From assembly GCF_031326345.1 (NCBI RefSeq), contig NZ_CP133671.1:1674001-1738000 (forward strand): DNA of 64,000 bases, written 5' to 3'. Shown in pieces: positions 50,901 through 60,038 of this stretch; position 1 is the first letter of the stretch; every line of letters begins with the position of its first letter. The position numbers were made by a program, and so were the translations under genes. Under the pieces are notes generated by a model, which was not told the DNA's origin, searched no databases, and saw only the letters and a program-made list of their open reading frames with translations. The stretch comes from Aureispira sp. CCB-E (GTDB lineage: Bacteria > Bacteroidota > Bacteroidia > Chitinophagales > Saprospiraceae).

Positions 50901-53172
50901 CTACCTTACGTTTAGAGGAACAAATGGTGTTTGGGATTTGGTAGATGATTTTACACTGCAGAATGTTCACCGAGCTTGGCATGGTATCTTAGAGTTAAAA
51001 GAAGGAACCTTGAGAACCAACAATCACACGCTTAATTTGTATAATGCATTTTACTCTTATGGACAATCAGAGCGAGAATTAGACTTGGGAACATCTACTG
51101 TAAATATGCACTGTTTGGGACGTAATCCTGATAATGGTTATACCAATGTTTGGTTTATTCCCAATGGTCACCGCAATATAGATGTGAAAGGAGCCAGTAG
51201 TACGATTAATTTTTATGATAATAATATAACCGCTTACAACTTGCGTATGTACATGGGATACGATTCTTTAACTTGGCGTACGGTAAGAAACAGTGGTAGC
51301 TACGATGCCAATAGAATTCAATATGGGGTAGTTAACTTTATGGGAGCTAATGAGATTTCTAATATTACAAGTTATGCGGATTATCAACACCTCAATTTTT
51401 TAGGGACTGTTTACTTGAGAGGAGATAATTTGATGGATAGCATCGAGTTTGCAGGAGGGCATTTTTATTATTTATATCAAAATACAGAGCAACACCTCAA
51501 AGCCCCTCATGGACGAATTATATCCAATGGTTCAGGAACTAATTTTGTTAATATAGAAACCTATCCAAGTAGCCGAAAATCTTATTTCCACAAGGAGTGG
51601 GGCGATCATTCATGCTTGGATTTTGTAAAAATAAAAGACAACGAAGCGACACGAGGAATCAACCCTAATACAGGTACGGCAGATAATGATCTGTTTTTCT
51701 ATACAGGAACCAATAGTGACAATATCAATGGAACGGCTACAGGTATTTGGAACTTCTCGTTGTTATTTTCTACGCATACTGCACAAGCACCAATTGTAAC
51801 GGTGTGTGATGGACAAGATAGTGTTGATATTACAGTTGCTATTACAGGAAATGATTTTTATGATATTCGTTACAATTGGTACGATAGCTTAGGCAATACA
51901 GGAGCCGATACCATTCAAGTAAACGATGATGACAATGACCCCAGCACACCTTATATCTTTAGCCTTCGTCGTCCTGTCGTTGCTTCTGGATTTTATGCCT
52001 TTGATATTGCGACTTATCGTTGTGACAACCGAACTGCTCCAGCGATAGATACAGCTTGGGTGTACAAAAATGTACCGAATACTTTAGTAGAGGTAGACCG
52101 AACTGCAAGTTGTTATCTAACCAATGCAGGAACATGGGTTGATTTTTACGATGATATTGATGCCAAACCAATTTTATCCATACAAGATTCTTTAAATGCT
52201 GGTGATGCAGACTCGTTACAAAATGTAGATGTATCTGTATTTTTTGAATCATCGGTACAGTACTATGCTGGTCGCCCTTATCTGCCTCGCCATTGGAAAA
52301 TTACTCCTTCTAACAATGTGGGAGCTAAAGTACGCTTGTATTTTACTCAGGCAGAGTTGGATTCGTTGTATGTCAAAACGTTTCATGGAGTTAATGGGAT
52401 GGCATTTGGTCCGAGCGATGCTTATTTGGAACTTTGGAAATTTGATGCAGTGCCACATATTAATGCGGCGATAGGATCTAGTGCACCAACTATTGTTCCA
52501 CATACGGTTATTCCATTGACAGGAGCCAACCGAAAAGCATTGACTTCTACAGCAGCTGTTTTAGCAATAGAGTTTGAAGTAGCTTCTTTTTCTCATTTTA
52601 TTTTAACTGTTCGAGAGCCTGTTTTATTACCCATAGATTTATTGAGCTTTGATGCCATTGCTAACGATCAAAAACAAGTCGATTTAACATGGGAAGTAGG
52701 AACAATTCAAGACTTAGATTATTTTGAGGTATTAAAAAGTACTGATGGTCAAGAGTTTGAATTTTTAGAAACAGTGTTGGCAAGCAATGCGTTGCATTAT
52801 CAAACAACAGACAAAGCACCACAAGGAGGTTATAATTACTACAGGTTGCGTATTTATGAAACAGATGGAAGTTCTTACTTATCATCTATCCGAGTTGTTG
52901 ACCTTCCTTCAACTCAAATTTTAGAGGTTTATCCGAATCCAATAAGAGAAGATAACTTAACCATTCGTTTGTCTTCAGAAACAAGTCAACCGTTAATGGT
53001 AGAGCTGATTAATCCTCTAGGACAAATTGTACAAACGAGCCTACAAACAGTAGATAAAGGACAGAATATCTTCACATTAAATACTCAACCATTAGAGCAA
53101 GGTATTTATATTCTTAGAATTCGTCAAGGGCAAGTTTTAGTTGGGCAACGAAAAATATCTAAATTAGAATAA
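47950..53172 (+). CDS. Giant secreted protein with three repeated modules and T9SS sorting domain
   Basis: 1740 residues. A signal peptide (1-19, ...TINLFA) is followed by three homologous modules of about 410-430 residues, starting near residues 25, 450 and 855 with a 'YYWVG/HYWHN/LYWRA' block and a 'W..W' element. The first two end in '(S)(I/V)DGGGN'. They look like beta-solenoid or jelly-roll surface modules. After them come an Ig-like part, a ZU5-like 'HFILTVRE' end, and a fibronectin-like 'LDYFEVLKSTDG'. The last 80 residues hold 'EVYPNPIREDNLTIRL' and 'GIYILRIRQGQ', the type-A T9SS sorting signal. It is exported across the outer membrane and anchored or released there. Confidence 0.88.
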   Translation: MKKLFTLLFCLYTTINLFAQPGHDYYWVGTSSNTVQGSGEWTDLNSWRLDSLTGAIPSQVPISNNSVYFMADAFPTTLTGSDSVVITVSNNANCGTFYWDTNIPTLAKKIAFQTNTLGVTGPSSINLDVYGIFQLPSTEKLDFDFNGSLRFRSHDKLATIQTNGHKLLVKQVVFEGSDTTEFRLLSFLYIDDPKEYHYSRRLDIDGGFCYFYRGYLNFNGQDAILDRFDAYRTSFSARQLNIAGSHIQLIGHADYVWICNFNTAGTNYSFFDATGSHILVKDPQELAYAQQLWLGDVNYDTITTDVRYYTYLRRSSPTIQHLFLHNDNYFYDNLNATIENLYLYGGHFYRFNHRSPKITVENVFVDSDCDDFAVIMSWQGTPGKIIKKTPGTTLVLDKVILNGIEGDVSNGQSYVANNSIDGGGNTNWTINSPTARRMRFQYSNATASTHYWHNILNWQEWNGTTWVASGCLPTPADDVYFDGASFPVSGNHRMRIDSMAYCHDMRWLSGIDHRIQMYPQLYTNQTTQALNIFGTLELDEDMSVRCIGRNFNLWGADPDSIITKGVYVYPTLQLQPYANYHVVDTLAARLLQGLVNSYIHADNITMNLGQLYIHQRQFDSVECHLTYHRAYPFRDYGGYQHGVSYTGTTTFHFWGNNNYSNCSNVTNGDGRIYLYGSSCGNCTGAQPAAHFPNTVFHSQLYGLAHHMTVHGDLTMLEDGNFHYWNSNPTYYTQIRVLGDQPNGPYNGDMNLTAGKEYVFDSYRSNYYAPTHANAGLNSKIEVLGTLNAVGDCREPITIRTFNGNPMTLSVGSSNVEYAFIQGMDNSGNPVINAVNSVDGGGNSAINFTTSPTATTLYWRAHYGDPANFEGDWSDPGHWTSNPASLVGDSVCIPSSADTVVFDALSFSGTSNSCFIEGAAFCKTIWVKADIRLASRSFTAPTGNLFINESLLIDLPMTQYDYTGKITFIGSGGIVKTSNTMLINSYLTFRGTNGVWDLVDDFTLQNVHRAWHGILELKEGTLRTNNHTLNLYNAFYSYGQSERELDLGTSTVNMHCLGRNPDNGYTNVWFIPNGHRNIDVKGASSTINFYDNNITAYNLRMYMGYDSLTWRTVRNSGSYDANRIQYGVVNFMGANEISNITSYADYQHLNFLGTVYLRGDNLMDSIEFAGGHFYYLYQNTEQHLKAPHGRIISNGSGTNFVNIETYPSSRKSYFHKEWGDHSCLDFVKIKDNEATRGINPNTGTADNDLFFYTGTNSDNINGTATGIWNFSLLFSTHTAQAPIVTVCDGQDSVDITVAITGNDFYDIRYNWYDSLGNTGADTIQVNDDDNDPSTPYIFSLRRPVVASGFYAFDIATYRCDNRTAPAIDTAWVYKNVPNTLVEVDRTASCYLTNAGTWVDFYDDIDAKPILSIQDSLNAGDADSLQNVDVSVFFESSVQYYAGRPYLPRHWKITPSNNVGAKVRLYFTQAELDSLYVKTFHGVNGMAFGPSDAYLELWKFDAVPHINAAIGSSAPTIVPHTVIPLTGANRKALTSTAAVLAIEFEVASFSHFILTVREPVLLPIDLLSFDAIANDQKQVDLTWEVGTIQDLDYFEVLKSTDGQEFEFLETVLASNALHYQTTDKAPQGGYNYYRLRIYETDGSSYLSSIRVVDLPSTQILEVYPNPIREDNLTIRLSSETSQPLMVELINPLGQIVQTSLQTVDKGQNIFTLNTQPLEQGIYILRIRQGQVLVGQRKISKLE

Positions 53173-53201
53173 CATTTCTACCGAATAGTAAACCTTACAC
53201 C

Positions 53202-53264
53202 AATTGTTCTTTGACGATTTTATTAGAATGCCAACAAAATTCTAAGAATTGTCAAAGAACAATT
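53202..53264. repeat. Long perfect-stem hairpin behind the giant gene
   Basis: AATTGTTCTTTGAC (53202-53215) and its exact complement (53251-53264) form a 14-bp stem. The loop holds a second inverted pair (TTAGAAT..ATTCTAA). It sits 30 bp after the stop codon and just before a separate terminator. Confidence 0.6.
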
Positions 53265-53270
53265 TTATCG

Positions 53271-53297
53271 AAGAGCACCCTAAATGGGGCTCTTTTT
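53271..53297 (+). terminator. Rho-independent terminator
   Basis: AAGAGC-A-CCC pairs with GGG-GCTCTT around TAAAT, followed by a T5 run. It closes the giant T9SS gene. Confidence 0.75.
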
Positions 53298-53465
53298 GTG
53301 TTTTAGAGATAAAGAGTAGTGCAAAAAGAAATATAGTTTACTTGTTATTTTTTTGAACGATTACTTATATTAGCTAACAACGTACTAAGGCGTTTCTAAG
53401 TGATAACTGACACACAATCTTATATTGTGCACTCAAACTATACATTGTCCTAAAACAAGAAATCA

Positions 53466-54215
53466 ATGAAAGCATTACTGTTGTTATTATCTATACTGCC
53501 AGGATTATTAATTGTATTGTATATCTATTGGCGAGATAGACACGATAGAGAGCCGATTATATACCTAACAATTTGCTTTGTTTTTGGGATGTTTAGTACT
53601 TATCCTGCCATCAAGATGGAAGAGTTTGGTATGCGAGATTTAGGAATCTACAATGCTATCAACGATCCGTTTATGACCTTTACTTTTACGTTTGCAGTAG
53701 TAGCCTTTAGTGAGGAGTTTGTGAAGTATATTTTTTTGCGATATTATATTTTCCCAAAAAAAGAATTTGACGAACCCATGGATGGAATTGTCTATTCAGT
53801 GATGATTAGTATGGGATTTGCAACCCTTGAAAATATTCTCTACGTAGTTGTGCGAGCTGCGAATATAGAAGTTGCCTTTCAGATTGGTTTGTTGAGAATG
53901 ATCACCGCCGTACCAGGACATGCTATTTTTGCGATACTAATGGGATATTTTGTTGGTTTGGCAAAATTCTCAGAAGAAAAAGGCAATTTGTATTTGGTAA
54001 TTGGTTTGGTGAGTGCCATTTTGCTACATGGAACCTATGATTTTTTTATTTTTATGCAAATGAAAGAATTCCTAGTTTGGTTTACCTTAATCTTTGGAGT
54101 TTTATCTTCTTTAATTTTTCTTCGCAGACACTCTAATAATTCTCCTTATGCAACAGGGAATAGCACCGAAATTGATTTAGATGCTTTTGACAAAGAGGAA
54201 GATGGAGGCATTTGA
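53466..54215 (+). CDS. PrsW-family intramembrane metalloprotease
   Basis: 249 residues with about seven hydrophobic segments. The family signature residues are all present: Glu83-Glu84 in FSEEFVKY, Glu122 in GFATLENILY after the 'PMDGIVYSVMISMG' block, His152 in GHAIFA, and His188/Asp192 in LLHGTYDF. PrsW of Bacillus cleaves the anti-sigma factor RsiW, and the wider family (abortive-infection/CPBP-related) does proteolysis inside the membrane. No anti-sigma gene is adjacent, so the substrate is unknown. The ATG start follows a terminator, so it is monocistronic. Confidence 0.9.
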   Translation: MKALLLLLSILPGLLIVLYIYWRDRHDREPIIYLTICFVFGMFSTYPAIKMEEFGMRDLGIYNAINDPFMTFTFTFAVVAFSEEFVKYIFLRYYIFPKKEFDEPMDGIVYSVMISMGFATLENILYVVVRAANIEVAFQIGLLRMITAVPGHAIFAILMGYFVGLAKFSEEKGNLYLVIGLVSAILLHGTYDFFIFMQMKEFLVWFTLIFGVLSSLIFLRRHSNNSPYATGNSTEIDLDAFDKEEDGGI

Positions 54216-54418
54216 GGAACGAAGAACAAAGGCTTTTTACATTTCTAGTTAATGAGGCATAGCATTTGCATGGATATATTGTATAGAAAAAAAATAGTAC
54301 GCCTAATTTTTTTCTTATAGGCAGAAAATCAATATTTTATTAGATCCCAATCGGGAATCTAACTGCCCCCAAATATTATCATATCAATCAATAACAAAGA
54401 AGTAATATCCCCTTATAT

Positions 54419-55873
54419 ATGAATCGTAGAAATTTTCTTAAATTGTCTTCAACAGCCTTGAGTGCTGCTTTATTCTCTAATCCTTTAGACTTGTTAGGAA
54501 TGCCAATGAATACCCCTAGTTTTACCAAAGCAGATTTTGGACCTGATTTTAAATGGGGAGTGGCAGCTTCTGCTTATCAAATAGAAGGCGCTTGGAACGA
54601 GGATGGGAAAGGTCCTTCTATTTGGGATACCTTTACACACAACAAACCCCATAAAATACGAAACAAACATAATTCGGATACTTCGTACAACTTTTATCAT
54701 AATTATAAAGAAGATATTGCACTAATCAAAGCACTCAATTTTGATGTTTTTCGATTTTCATTTTCTTGGTCTCGAATATTTCCAGAAGGTATCGGACGTG
54801 TAAATCAAAAAGGAATCGACTTTTATCATCGAGTGATTGATCGTTGTTTAGAAAAAGGAATTGAGCCTTGGGCGTTGATGTATCATTTTGATCTGCCCCA
54901 AGCTTTAGAAGACAAAGGAGGTTGGGCAAATCGAGACATCATCAATTGGTTTGATGAATACGCTCAAAAAGTAACCACAGAATATGGGGATAAGGTAAAA
55001 ACTTGGTTTGGACAGAATGAACCAATTGGCTTTACATTAGGAGGCTATTTGGCGATGTATCATGCCCCAGGTTATTTTGCCCCTCAAAAATTTTTGAAGG
55101 CTATTCATCATGCCTTGATGTGCCAAGCATCCTCTGGACGGATTATGCGAGAGAATGTAAAGGATGGTCAGGTTGGAGCAGCGCTTTCTTGTGCATATGT
55201 AAGCCCTAAAAACCAAAAAAAGAAACACGTAGAAGCGGCACATCGAATGGATATTCTCCTTAATAGATTGTGCATTGAACCTCATTTGGGGTTGGGTTAC
55301 CCAACGGAACGCTTCCCGTTTTTAGATAAAATTCACCGTTATGTTCAAGAGGGCGATTTAGAAAAGTTGAAATTTGATTTTGACTTTATAGGCTTACAAA
55401 ACTATACACAATTTGTTGCTAGGCATGCTTTGCTGCCTTGTGTTTGGGCCTTTGAGCAAAAGCCAGAAAATAGAGGGGTGCCACCAGAAATGATTACAGA
55501 AATGGGGTGGGAGGTTTGCCCAGAAGGTATTTACAAAATTATTAAGCAGTATGCTGCTTATGAAAATCTTCCTCCTATTATGATTACAGAAAATGGCTGT
55601 GCCATGCCCGATAAATTGGAAAATGGGCGGGTACACGATACACGTAGAATTGAGTTTTATAAGAGCTATCTAGAACAAGTGTTAAAGGCTAAAAATGAAG
55701 GGGTAGATATAAGAGGATATTTTGCGTGGACGATTATGGATAATTTTGAATGGGCAGAAGGTTTTGATCCTCGGTTTGGGTTGGTTCATGTCGATTGGGA
55801 TACTCAAAAAAGAACGATAAAAGATTCTGGACTTTGGTTTCAGGAGTTTTTAAAAGATGAACTGTACGACTAG
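54419..55873 (+). CDS. GH1 beta-glucosidase, exported
   Basis: 484 residues. The N-terminus MNRRNFLKLSS with a short Ala/Leu-rich stretch is a Tat-type signal. The GH1 fold begins 'FKWGVAASAYQIEGAWNEDG'. The acid/base is Glu201 in QNEP and the nucleophile Glu391 in ITENG. 'FRFSFSWSRIFPEG' and 'FEWAEGFDPRFGLVHVD' are also diagnostic. It hydrolyses beta-glucosides or related oligosaccharides in the periplasm. The AraC-type gene starts on the base after its stop codon, so the enzyme and regulator are one operon. Confidence 0.94.
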   Translation: MNRRNFLKLSSTALSAALFSNPLDLLGMPMNTPSFTKADFGPDFKWGVAASAYQIEGAWNEDGKGPSIWDTFTHNKPHKIRNKHNSDTSYNFYHNYKEDIALIKALNFDVFRFSFSWSRIFPEGIGRVNQKGIDFYHRVIDRCLEKGIEPWALMYHFDLPQALEDKGGWANRDIINWFDEYAQKVTTEYGDKVKTWFGQNEPIGFTLGGYLAMYHAPGYFAPQKFLKAIHHALMCQASSGRIMRENVKDGQVGAALSCAYVSPKNQKKKHVEAAHRMDILLNRLCIEPHLGLGYPTERFPFLDKIHRYVQEGDLEKLKFDFDFIGLQNYTQFVARHALLPCVWAFEQKPENRGVPPEMITEMGWEVCPEGIYKIIKQYAAYENLPPIMITENGCAMPDKLENGRVHDTRRIEFYKSYLEQVLKAKNEGVDIRGYFAWTIMDNFEWAEGFDPRFGLVHVDWDTQKRTIKDSGLWFQEFLKDELYD

Positions 55874-56638
55874 ATGTTTGAGGAGGAACCTAAATTTTAC
55901 ATAGAGCAAAATTGGGGCGTGTTTTGGGGGCGTTTTATCAACAATGCGTTTCATAAGCATTATGCTATTCAATTGAGCTTTGCCGAAGAAATGCCAGTAC
56001 AAGTGATGACAACAGATGGGCATAAGCATATTTATGATTGTACATTGGTCAAAAGTAACGTGACGCATCAGCTGGTTTGTAATGGGCGACATTTAATCCT
56101 TTTATTTAGTCCAATTACTTCTATGGGACAATTTCTTTCTCAATTGAGTGCTGATGACGTAATTTTATTAAAACACTCTATTGCAGAGGAAGTTCAATTA
56201 CTTTTGTCCCAATTAGTTCGCCGTCAAATTGATTTTAAAAAATTTATAGAATTAATTAAGGTTCGTTTAGAGCAATTTAATGGTGCTTGTTTGACGCAAC
56301 GACATTTAGTAGATGAGCGGATAGAGCGTGCTTTGTCGTATCTCGAAGCGAATAAGAATAGAGTCGTTCCTCTTGCCGAAATTGCCAAAGAAAACTTTTT
56401 GTCTCCGAGTAGGTTTCTACACCTGTTCAAAGATGTCTTGGGAATTACTTATCGTAGGGCGCAGCTATGGATTAAAATTTGCCATTCCTTCGCCTACCTT
56501 CAAAAACATAGTATTACAGATACTGCTTATCAATACGGCTTTGCGGATAGTGCCCATTATTCCAAAGTATTTAAACAAAACTTTGGCTTTTCGCCTAAGT
56601 TTATAAAAACTGCCCTTCGCGAAGAAATACCCAAATAG
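55874..56638 (+). CDS. AraC-family transcriptional regulator
   Basis: 254 residues. The N-terminal half (about 1-150) is a cupin-like sensing region starting 'FYIEQNWGVFWG'. The last 100 residues carry the two helix-turn-helix motifs ('VVPLAEIAKENFLSPSRFLHLFKDVLGI' and 'ITDTAYQYGFADSAHYSKVFKQNFGFSP'), typical of AraC/XylS. The start codon abuts the stop of the GH1 gene with no spacer, so translation is probably coupled. It likely controls the beta-glucosidase or a sugar-use regulon in response to a sugar ligand. Confidence 0.9.
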   Translation: MFEEEPKFYIEQNWGVFWGRFINNAFHKHYAIQLSFAEEMPVQVMTTDGHKHIYDCTLVKSNVTHQLVCNGRHLILLFSPITSMGQFLSQLSADDVILLKHSIAEEVQLLLSQLVRRQIDFKKFIELIKVRLEQFNGACLTQRHLVDERIERALSYLEANKNRVVPLAEIAKENFLSPSRFLHLFKDVLGITYRRAQLWIKICHSFAYLQKHSITDTAYQYGFADSAHYSKVFKQNFGFSPKFIKTALREEIPK

Positions 56639-56797
56639 AGAATAGCCATTTTGTACATGTTTTCTCTTTTTATTCATCGGATATTTGTGTAAGAATTATA
56701 GTTTGATAACACAAGTTACACGATTGTCATAGTGATAATATCCCAACGAATTCTATTCTGTTGATATGGCGAATAAGTAGCAACAAATGAATAAAAA

Positions 56798-57535
56798 ATG
56801 AAATACACAGTTGTACTGACACCTCAAATGCAAAATACGTTATTGCGCCCTACTCGTATTTTGGATTATAATCACCCATCTATACAAGCATTAATTGCTC
56901 AACAAAATTGGAATGCATTGGATACGATCAACAAAGTGAAGTCTATTTATAACTACGTGCGAGATGAAATTCTGTTTGGGTATAATACCAGTGACGATAT
57001 TAAAGCCTCTGAAGTTCTGAAAGATGGCTATGGGCAATGCAATACCAAATCAAGCTTGCTAATGGCTTTGTTGAGAGGTGTTGGAGTGCCGAATCGAATT
57101 CATGGCTTTACAATTGATAAAGCTTTGCAAAAAGGAGCCGTTCAAGGCTTGTGGTATTGGTTAACCCCACAAAATATTCTGCATAGTTGGGTAGAAGTGT
57201 ATATCGATGGAAGCTGGTATTTTTTGGAAGGCGTTATTTTGGATAAAACCTATTTAGGAGCTTTGCAAGAGCAAAATCGGGATTGTTCAACTACTTTTTG
57301 TGGTTATGGAGCTTATACAGATTCGTTTCAAAACCCTCCTATTGACTGGAATTTAAATCACACCTACATTCAGAAAAAAGGCATCAACCAAGATTTTGGT
57401 CGCTTTGATACACCCGATGCGTTTTATGCCAAGCACCAACAAAAACTAGGAAAATTGAAAGCATTTGTCTTTCAACACGTAGTTCGGCATACTATGAATA
57501 AAAATGTACAGAATATACGGAAAAGGAAAAAGTAG
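56798..57535 (+). CDS. Transglutaminase-like protein
   Basis: 245 residues without signal peptide. The transglutaminase core shows Cys81 in GYGQCNTKSSLL, His129 in ILHSWVEVY and a following acidic residue in 'FLEGVILDK', giving the Cys-His-Asp plan of the papain-like fold. The C-terminus is basic. Such cytosolic homologues act as peptidases or amidases of unknown substrate. It lies convergent to recQ with a shared terminator. Confidence 0.85.
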   Translation: MKYTVVLTPQMQNTLLRPTRILDYNHPSIQALIAQQNWNALDTINKVKSIYNYVRDEILFGYNTSDDIKASEVLKDGYGQCNTKSSLLMALLRGVGVPNRIHGFTIDKALQKGAVQGLWYWLTPQNILHSWVEVYIDGSWYFLEGVILDKTYLGALQEQNRDCSTTFCGYGAYTDSFQNPPIDWNLNHTYIQKKGINQDFGRFDTPDAFYAKHQQKLGKLKAFVFQHVVRHTMNKNVQNIRKRKK

Positions 57536-57766
57536 TTGTTTTTGGGGGAATTGAATTTATAGAGTAAGGAAGAATCAAGTTACTACATTTCCAAATCCAT
57601 TTAGCTACGAAACCACCATCAAAGTAGAGAGTCTACGAATTAAGAGATGATGGCGAATTGTTGAATAACTTCTACAGGAAAAGTGATGGTTCGATAAATC
57701 TTTGTAAGCATTTTTTGCTCTAAGAGGATAAAAGAGTAAAAAAAGCACCCTAATGTTTTATAAAAA

Positions 57767-57800
57767 AGAAGCTGTCAGGATACGTTTCCTGGCAGCTTCT
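57767..57800. terminator. Bidirectional terminator between the transglutaminase-like gene and recQ
   Basis: AGAAGCTGTCAGGA (57767-57780) pairs with TCCTGGCAGCTTCT (57787-57800), one G-T pair, around a 6-base loop. An A-run lies on the left, giving a T-run for minus-strand transcripts. The rest of the 289-bp gap is unremarkable. Confidence 0.75.
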
Positions 57801-57824
57801 AATAGATTTATTTTTGCTTAGATA

Positions 57825-60038
57825 TTAATTGGCTTTCTCCGATAAGAAGGTCAAACGAACCAAAGCAATTTCTTCCATTGAAATGTCATCCTCTTCCAGC
57901 TCTTTTAATGCTTCGTCAAGCGAATCAGAAGTGGCCGTTGACATGAAATAATCCATAATATCCTCAAAAATCTCTTCGTCGAGCATTTCTTCTGTATAAT
58001 AGTTAATATCTAGTTTGGTTCCAGAATTAACAATCATATACATTTCATGCAATAAGTCTTCCATAGACAAGCCCAACGTCTCGGCAATGTCCTCAAAAGG
58101 AATTTTTTTATCAATACTTTGAATGATCGTGACTTTGTTTTTAGATTTTTTAGCAACGGACTTAATGACAAAATCAACAGGGCGTATAATATCGTTGTCA
58201 TCTACATATTTCTGAATTGCTTTGATAAACTCACGACCGTATCGGCGAGCTTTTCCTTCACTTACACCAGAGATATTTTTCATTTCTTCAATAGAAAGAG
58301 GGTAACGTGTCGCCATTTCCTCGATAGAGGGCTCTTGAAAAACAACAAAAGGAGGTACATCTTTTTGTTGCGCTACTTTTTTGCGAACAGCCATCAAGAT
58401 ATTAAACAATGCTTTGTCCAAAACAGATGTATTGGCTTCAGCAGCAGCAGCTTCTTCTTCCTCTGCTTCTTTGATAAAATCATGATTCAACGCAATTTTG
58501 AAAGAGGTAGGTTGTTCTATAAACGTTCGACCAGCAGGAGTTAGTTTTATAATGCCATACGTTTCAATATCTTTGACAAGTAAGTTATTAAGCAATGCTT
58601 GTCTCAATATAGAGTTCCAATAATGCGCGTCTTTATCTTTTCCAGTACCAAAAAGAGATAATTTGTCGTATTTAAAATCTAAAATATTTTTGGTTTTATT
58701 AGCAACGATAAAATCAACAATCTCTTTGATATGGCAATTTTCTAAAAGTTGCTCTACTACTCTTAGGGCTAGTTGAACATCTTGTTTGGCTTCGATGGTT
58801 TCGCGAGGATACTTGCAATTATCACACATTTTTTCTTCACTACAACTACTATCGGTATATTCTTCCCCAAAGTAATGTAACAAGAATCGACGTCTGCAAG
58901 AAGACGTTTCGGAGTAGGCTATAATTTCAGATAGCAACTGACTACCCATTTCTCGTTCAGAAACAGGTTTGTCTCGCAAGAATTTTTCTAGTCGCAAAAT
59001 ATCTTTGTGCGAATAATAGGCAATGCATTTGCCTTCTAAACCATCTCGACCAGCACGACCTGTTTCTTGATAATAATTTTCAATACTTTTAGGAATGTCA
59101 TAATGGACAACAAATCGAACATCAGGTTTGTCAATTCCCATTCCAAAAGCGATGGTAGCACAAATGACGTCAATTTTTTCCATCAAAAAAGCGTCTTGCG
59201 TATCACTTCTTACTTTGGCATCTAAACCAGCGTGATAAGGAGCAGCATTAATGTCATTGACATTAAGTAGTTGAGCAATTTCTTCTGTTGCCTTTCTACT
59301 TTGAACATAAATGATTCCCGATTTGCCATTCATACTTTTGACAAATTGAACAATATTTTTTAGAACATCTTCTTTTTTTGCTTTCGGGCGGACTTCGTAG
59401 TATAAATTGTCACGATTAAAAGAAGAGACAAATTCGTTGTGATTGCTCATTCTAAGGGTTTTGATAATATCCATGCGAACCTTAGGAGTAGCAGTAGCTG
59501 TTAGGGCAATAATAGGAATTTGTTTTTCCATGGTTTCAATCATCGAACGAATGCGACGATACTCAGGACGAAAATCATGTCCCCACTCTGAGATACAATG
59601 CGCCTCATCAATAGCGATAAATGAAATATTGGTATTGGCAAAGAAAGTTAAGTTTTCTTCCTTGGTTAATGTTTCAGGAGCAACATATAATAATTTGGTA
59701 CGTCCTTCTGTAATATCTTTTTTGACCGCTTTGATTTGTGTGCGTGTCAAAGAAGAATTTAAAAAGTGTGCAATAGAATCTGAATCGGCAAAAGATCGGA
59801 TAGAATCTACTTGATTTTTCATTAACGCAATCAATGGAGAGATAACAAGCGCTGTTCCCTCTACCATCAATGCTGGAAGTTGATAGCACAATGATTTTCC
59901 ACCACCAGTAGGCATTATAACAAAGGTGTCGTGCCCACTCAAGATACTTTCTATAACTTCCTGTTGAGTGCCTTTAAATTTGCTAAAACCAAAGAATTTT
60001 TTCAGCGAATCGTGCAAGCTTATATTTTCTGTTTCCAT
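57825..60038 (-). CDS. recQ: ATP-dependent DNA helicase RecQ
   Basis: 737 residues. Helicase motif I MPTGGGKS (42-49), DEAH at 144-147 with 'CISEWGHDFRPEY' (aromatic-rich loop), 'ALTATAT', and the HRxGRAGRDG motif VI as 'YYQETGRAGRDG'. The RQC zinc cysteines follow in 'SCRRRFLLHYFGE' and 'CSEEKMCDNCKYP', then an HRDC-type domain (about 540-620). A C-terminal acidic extension of about 100 residues is longer than in E. coli. It unwinds DNA 3' to 5' in recombination and repair. Confidence 0.95.
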   Translation of the reverse strand: METENISLHDSLKKFFGFSKFKGTQQEVIESILSGHDTFVIMPTGGGKSLCYQLPALMVEGTALVISPLIALMKNQVDSIRSFADSDSIAHFLNSSLTRTQIKAVKKDITEGRTKLLYVAPETLTKEENLTFFANTNISFIAIDEAHCISEWGHDFRPEYRRIRSMIETMEKQIPIIALTATATPKVRMDIIKTLRMSNHNEFVSSFNRDNLYYEVRPKAKKEDVLKNIVQFVKSMNGKSGIIYVQSRKATEEIAQLLNVNDINAAPYHAGLDAKVRSDTQDAFLMEKIDVICATIAFGMGIDKPDVRFVVHYDIPKSIENYYQETGRAGRDGLEGKCIAYYSHKDILRLEKFLRDKPVSEREMGSQLLSEIIAYSETSSCRRRFLLHYFGEEYTDSSCSEEKMCDNCKYPRETIEAKQDVQLALRVVEQLLENCHIKEIVDFIVANKTKNILDFKYDKLSLFGTGKDKDAHYWNSILRQALLNNLLVKDIETYGIIKLTPAGRTFIEQPTSFKIALNHDFIKEAEEEEAAAAEANTSVLDKALFNILMAVRKKVAQQKDVPPFVVFQEPSIEEMATRYPLSIEEMKNISGVSEGKARRYGREFIKAIQKYVDDNDIIRPVDFVIKSVAKKSKNKVTIIQSIDKKIPFEDIAETLGLSMEDLLHEMYMIVNSGTKLDINYYTEEMLDEEIFEDIMDYFMSTATSDSLDEALKELEEDDISMEEIALVRLTFLSEKAN

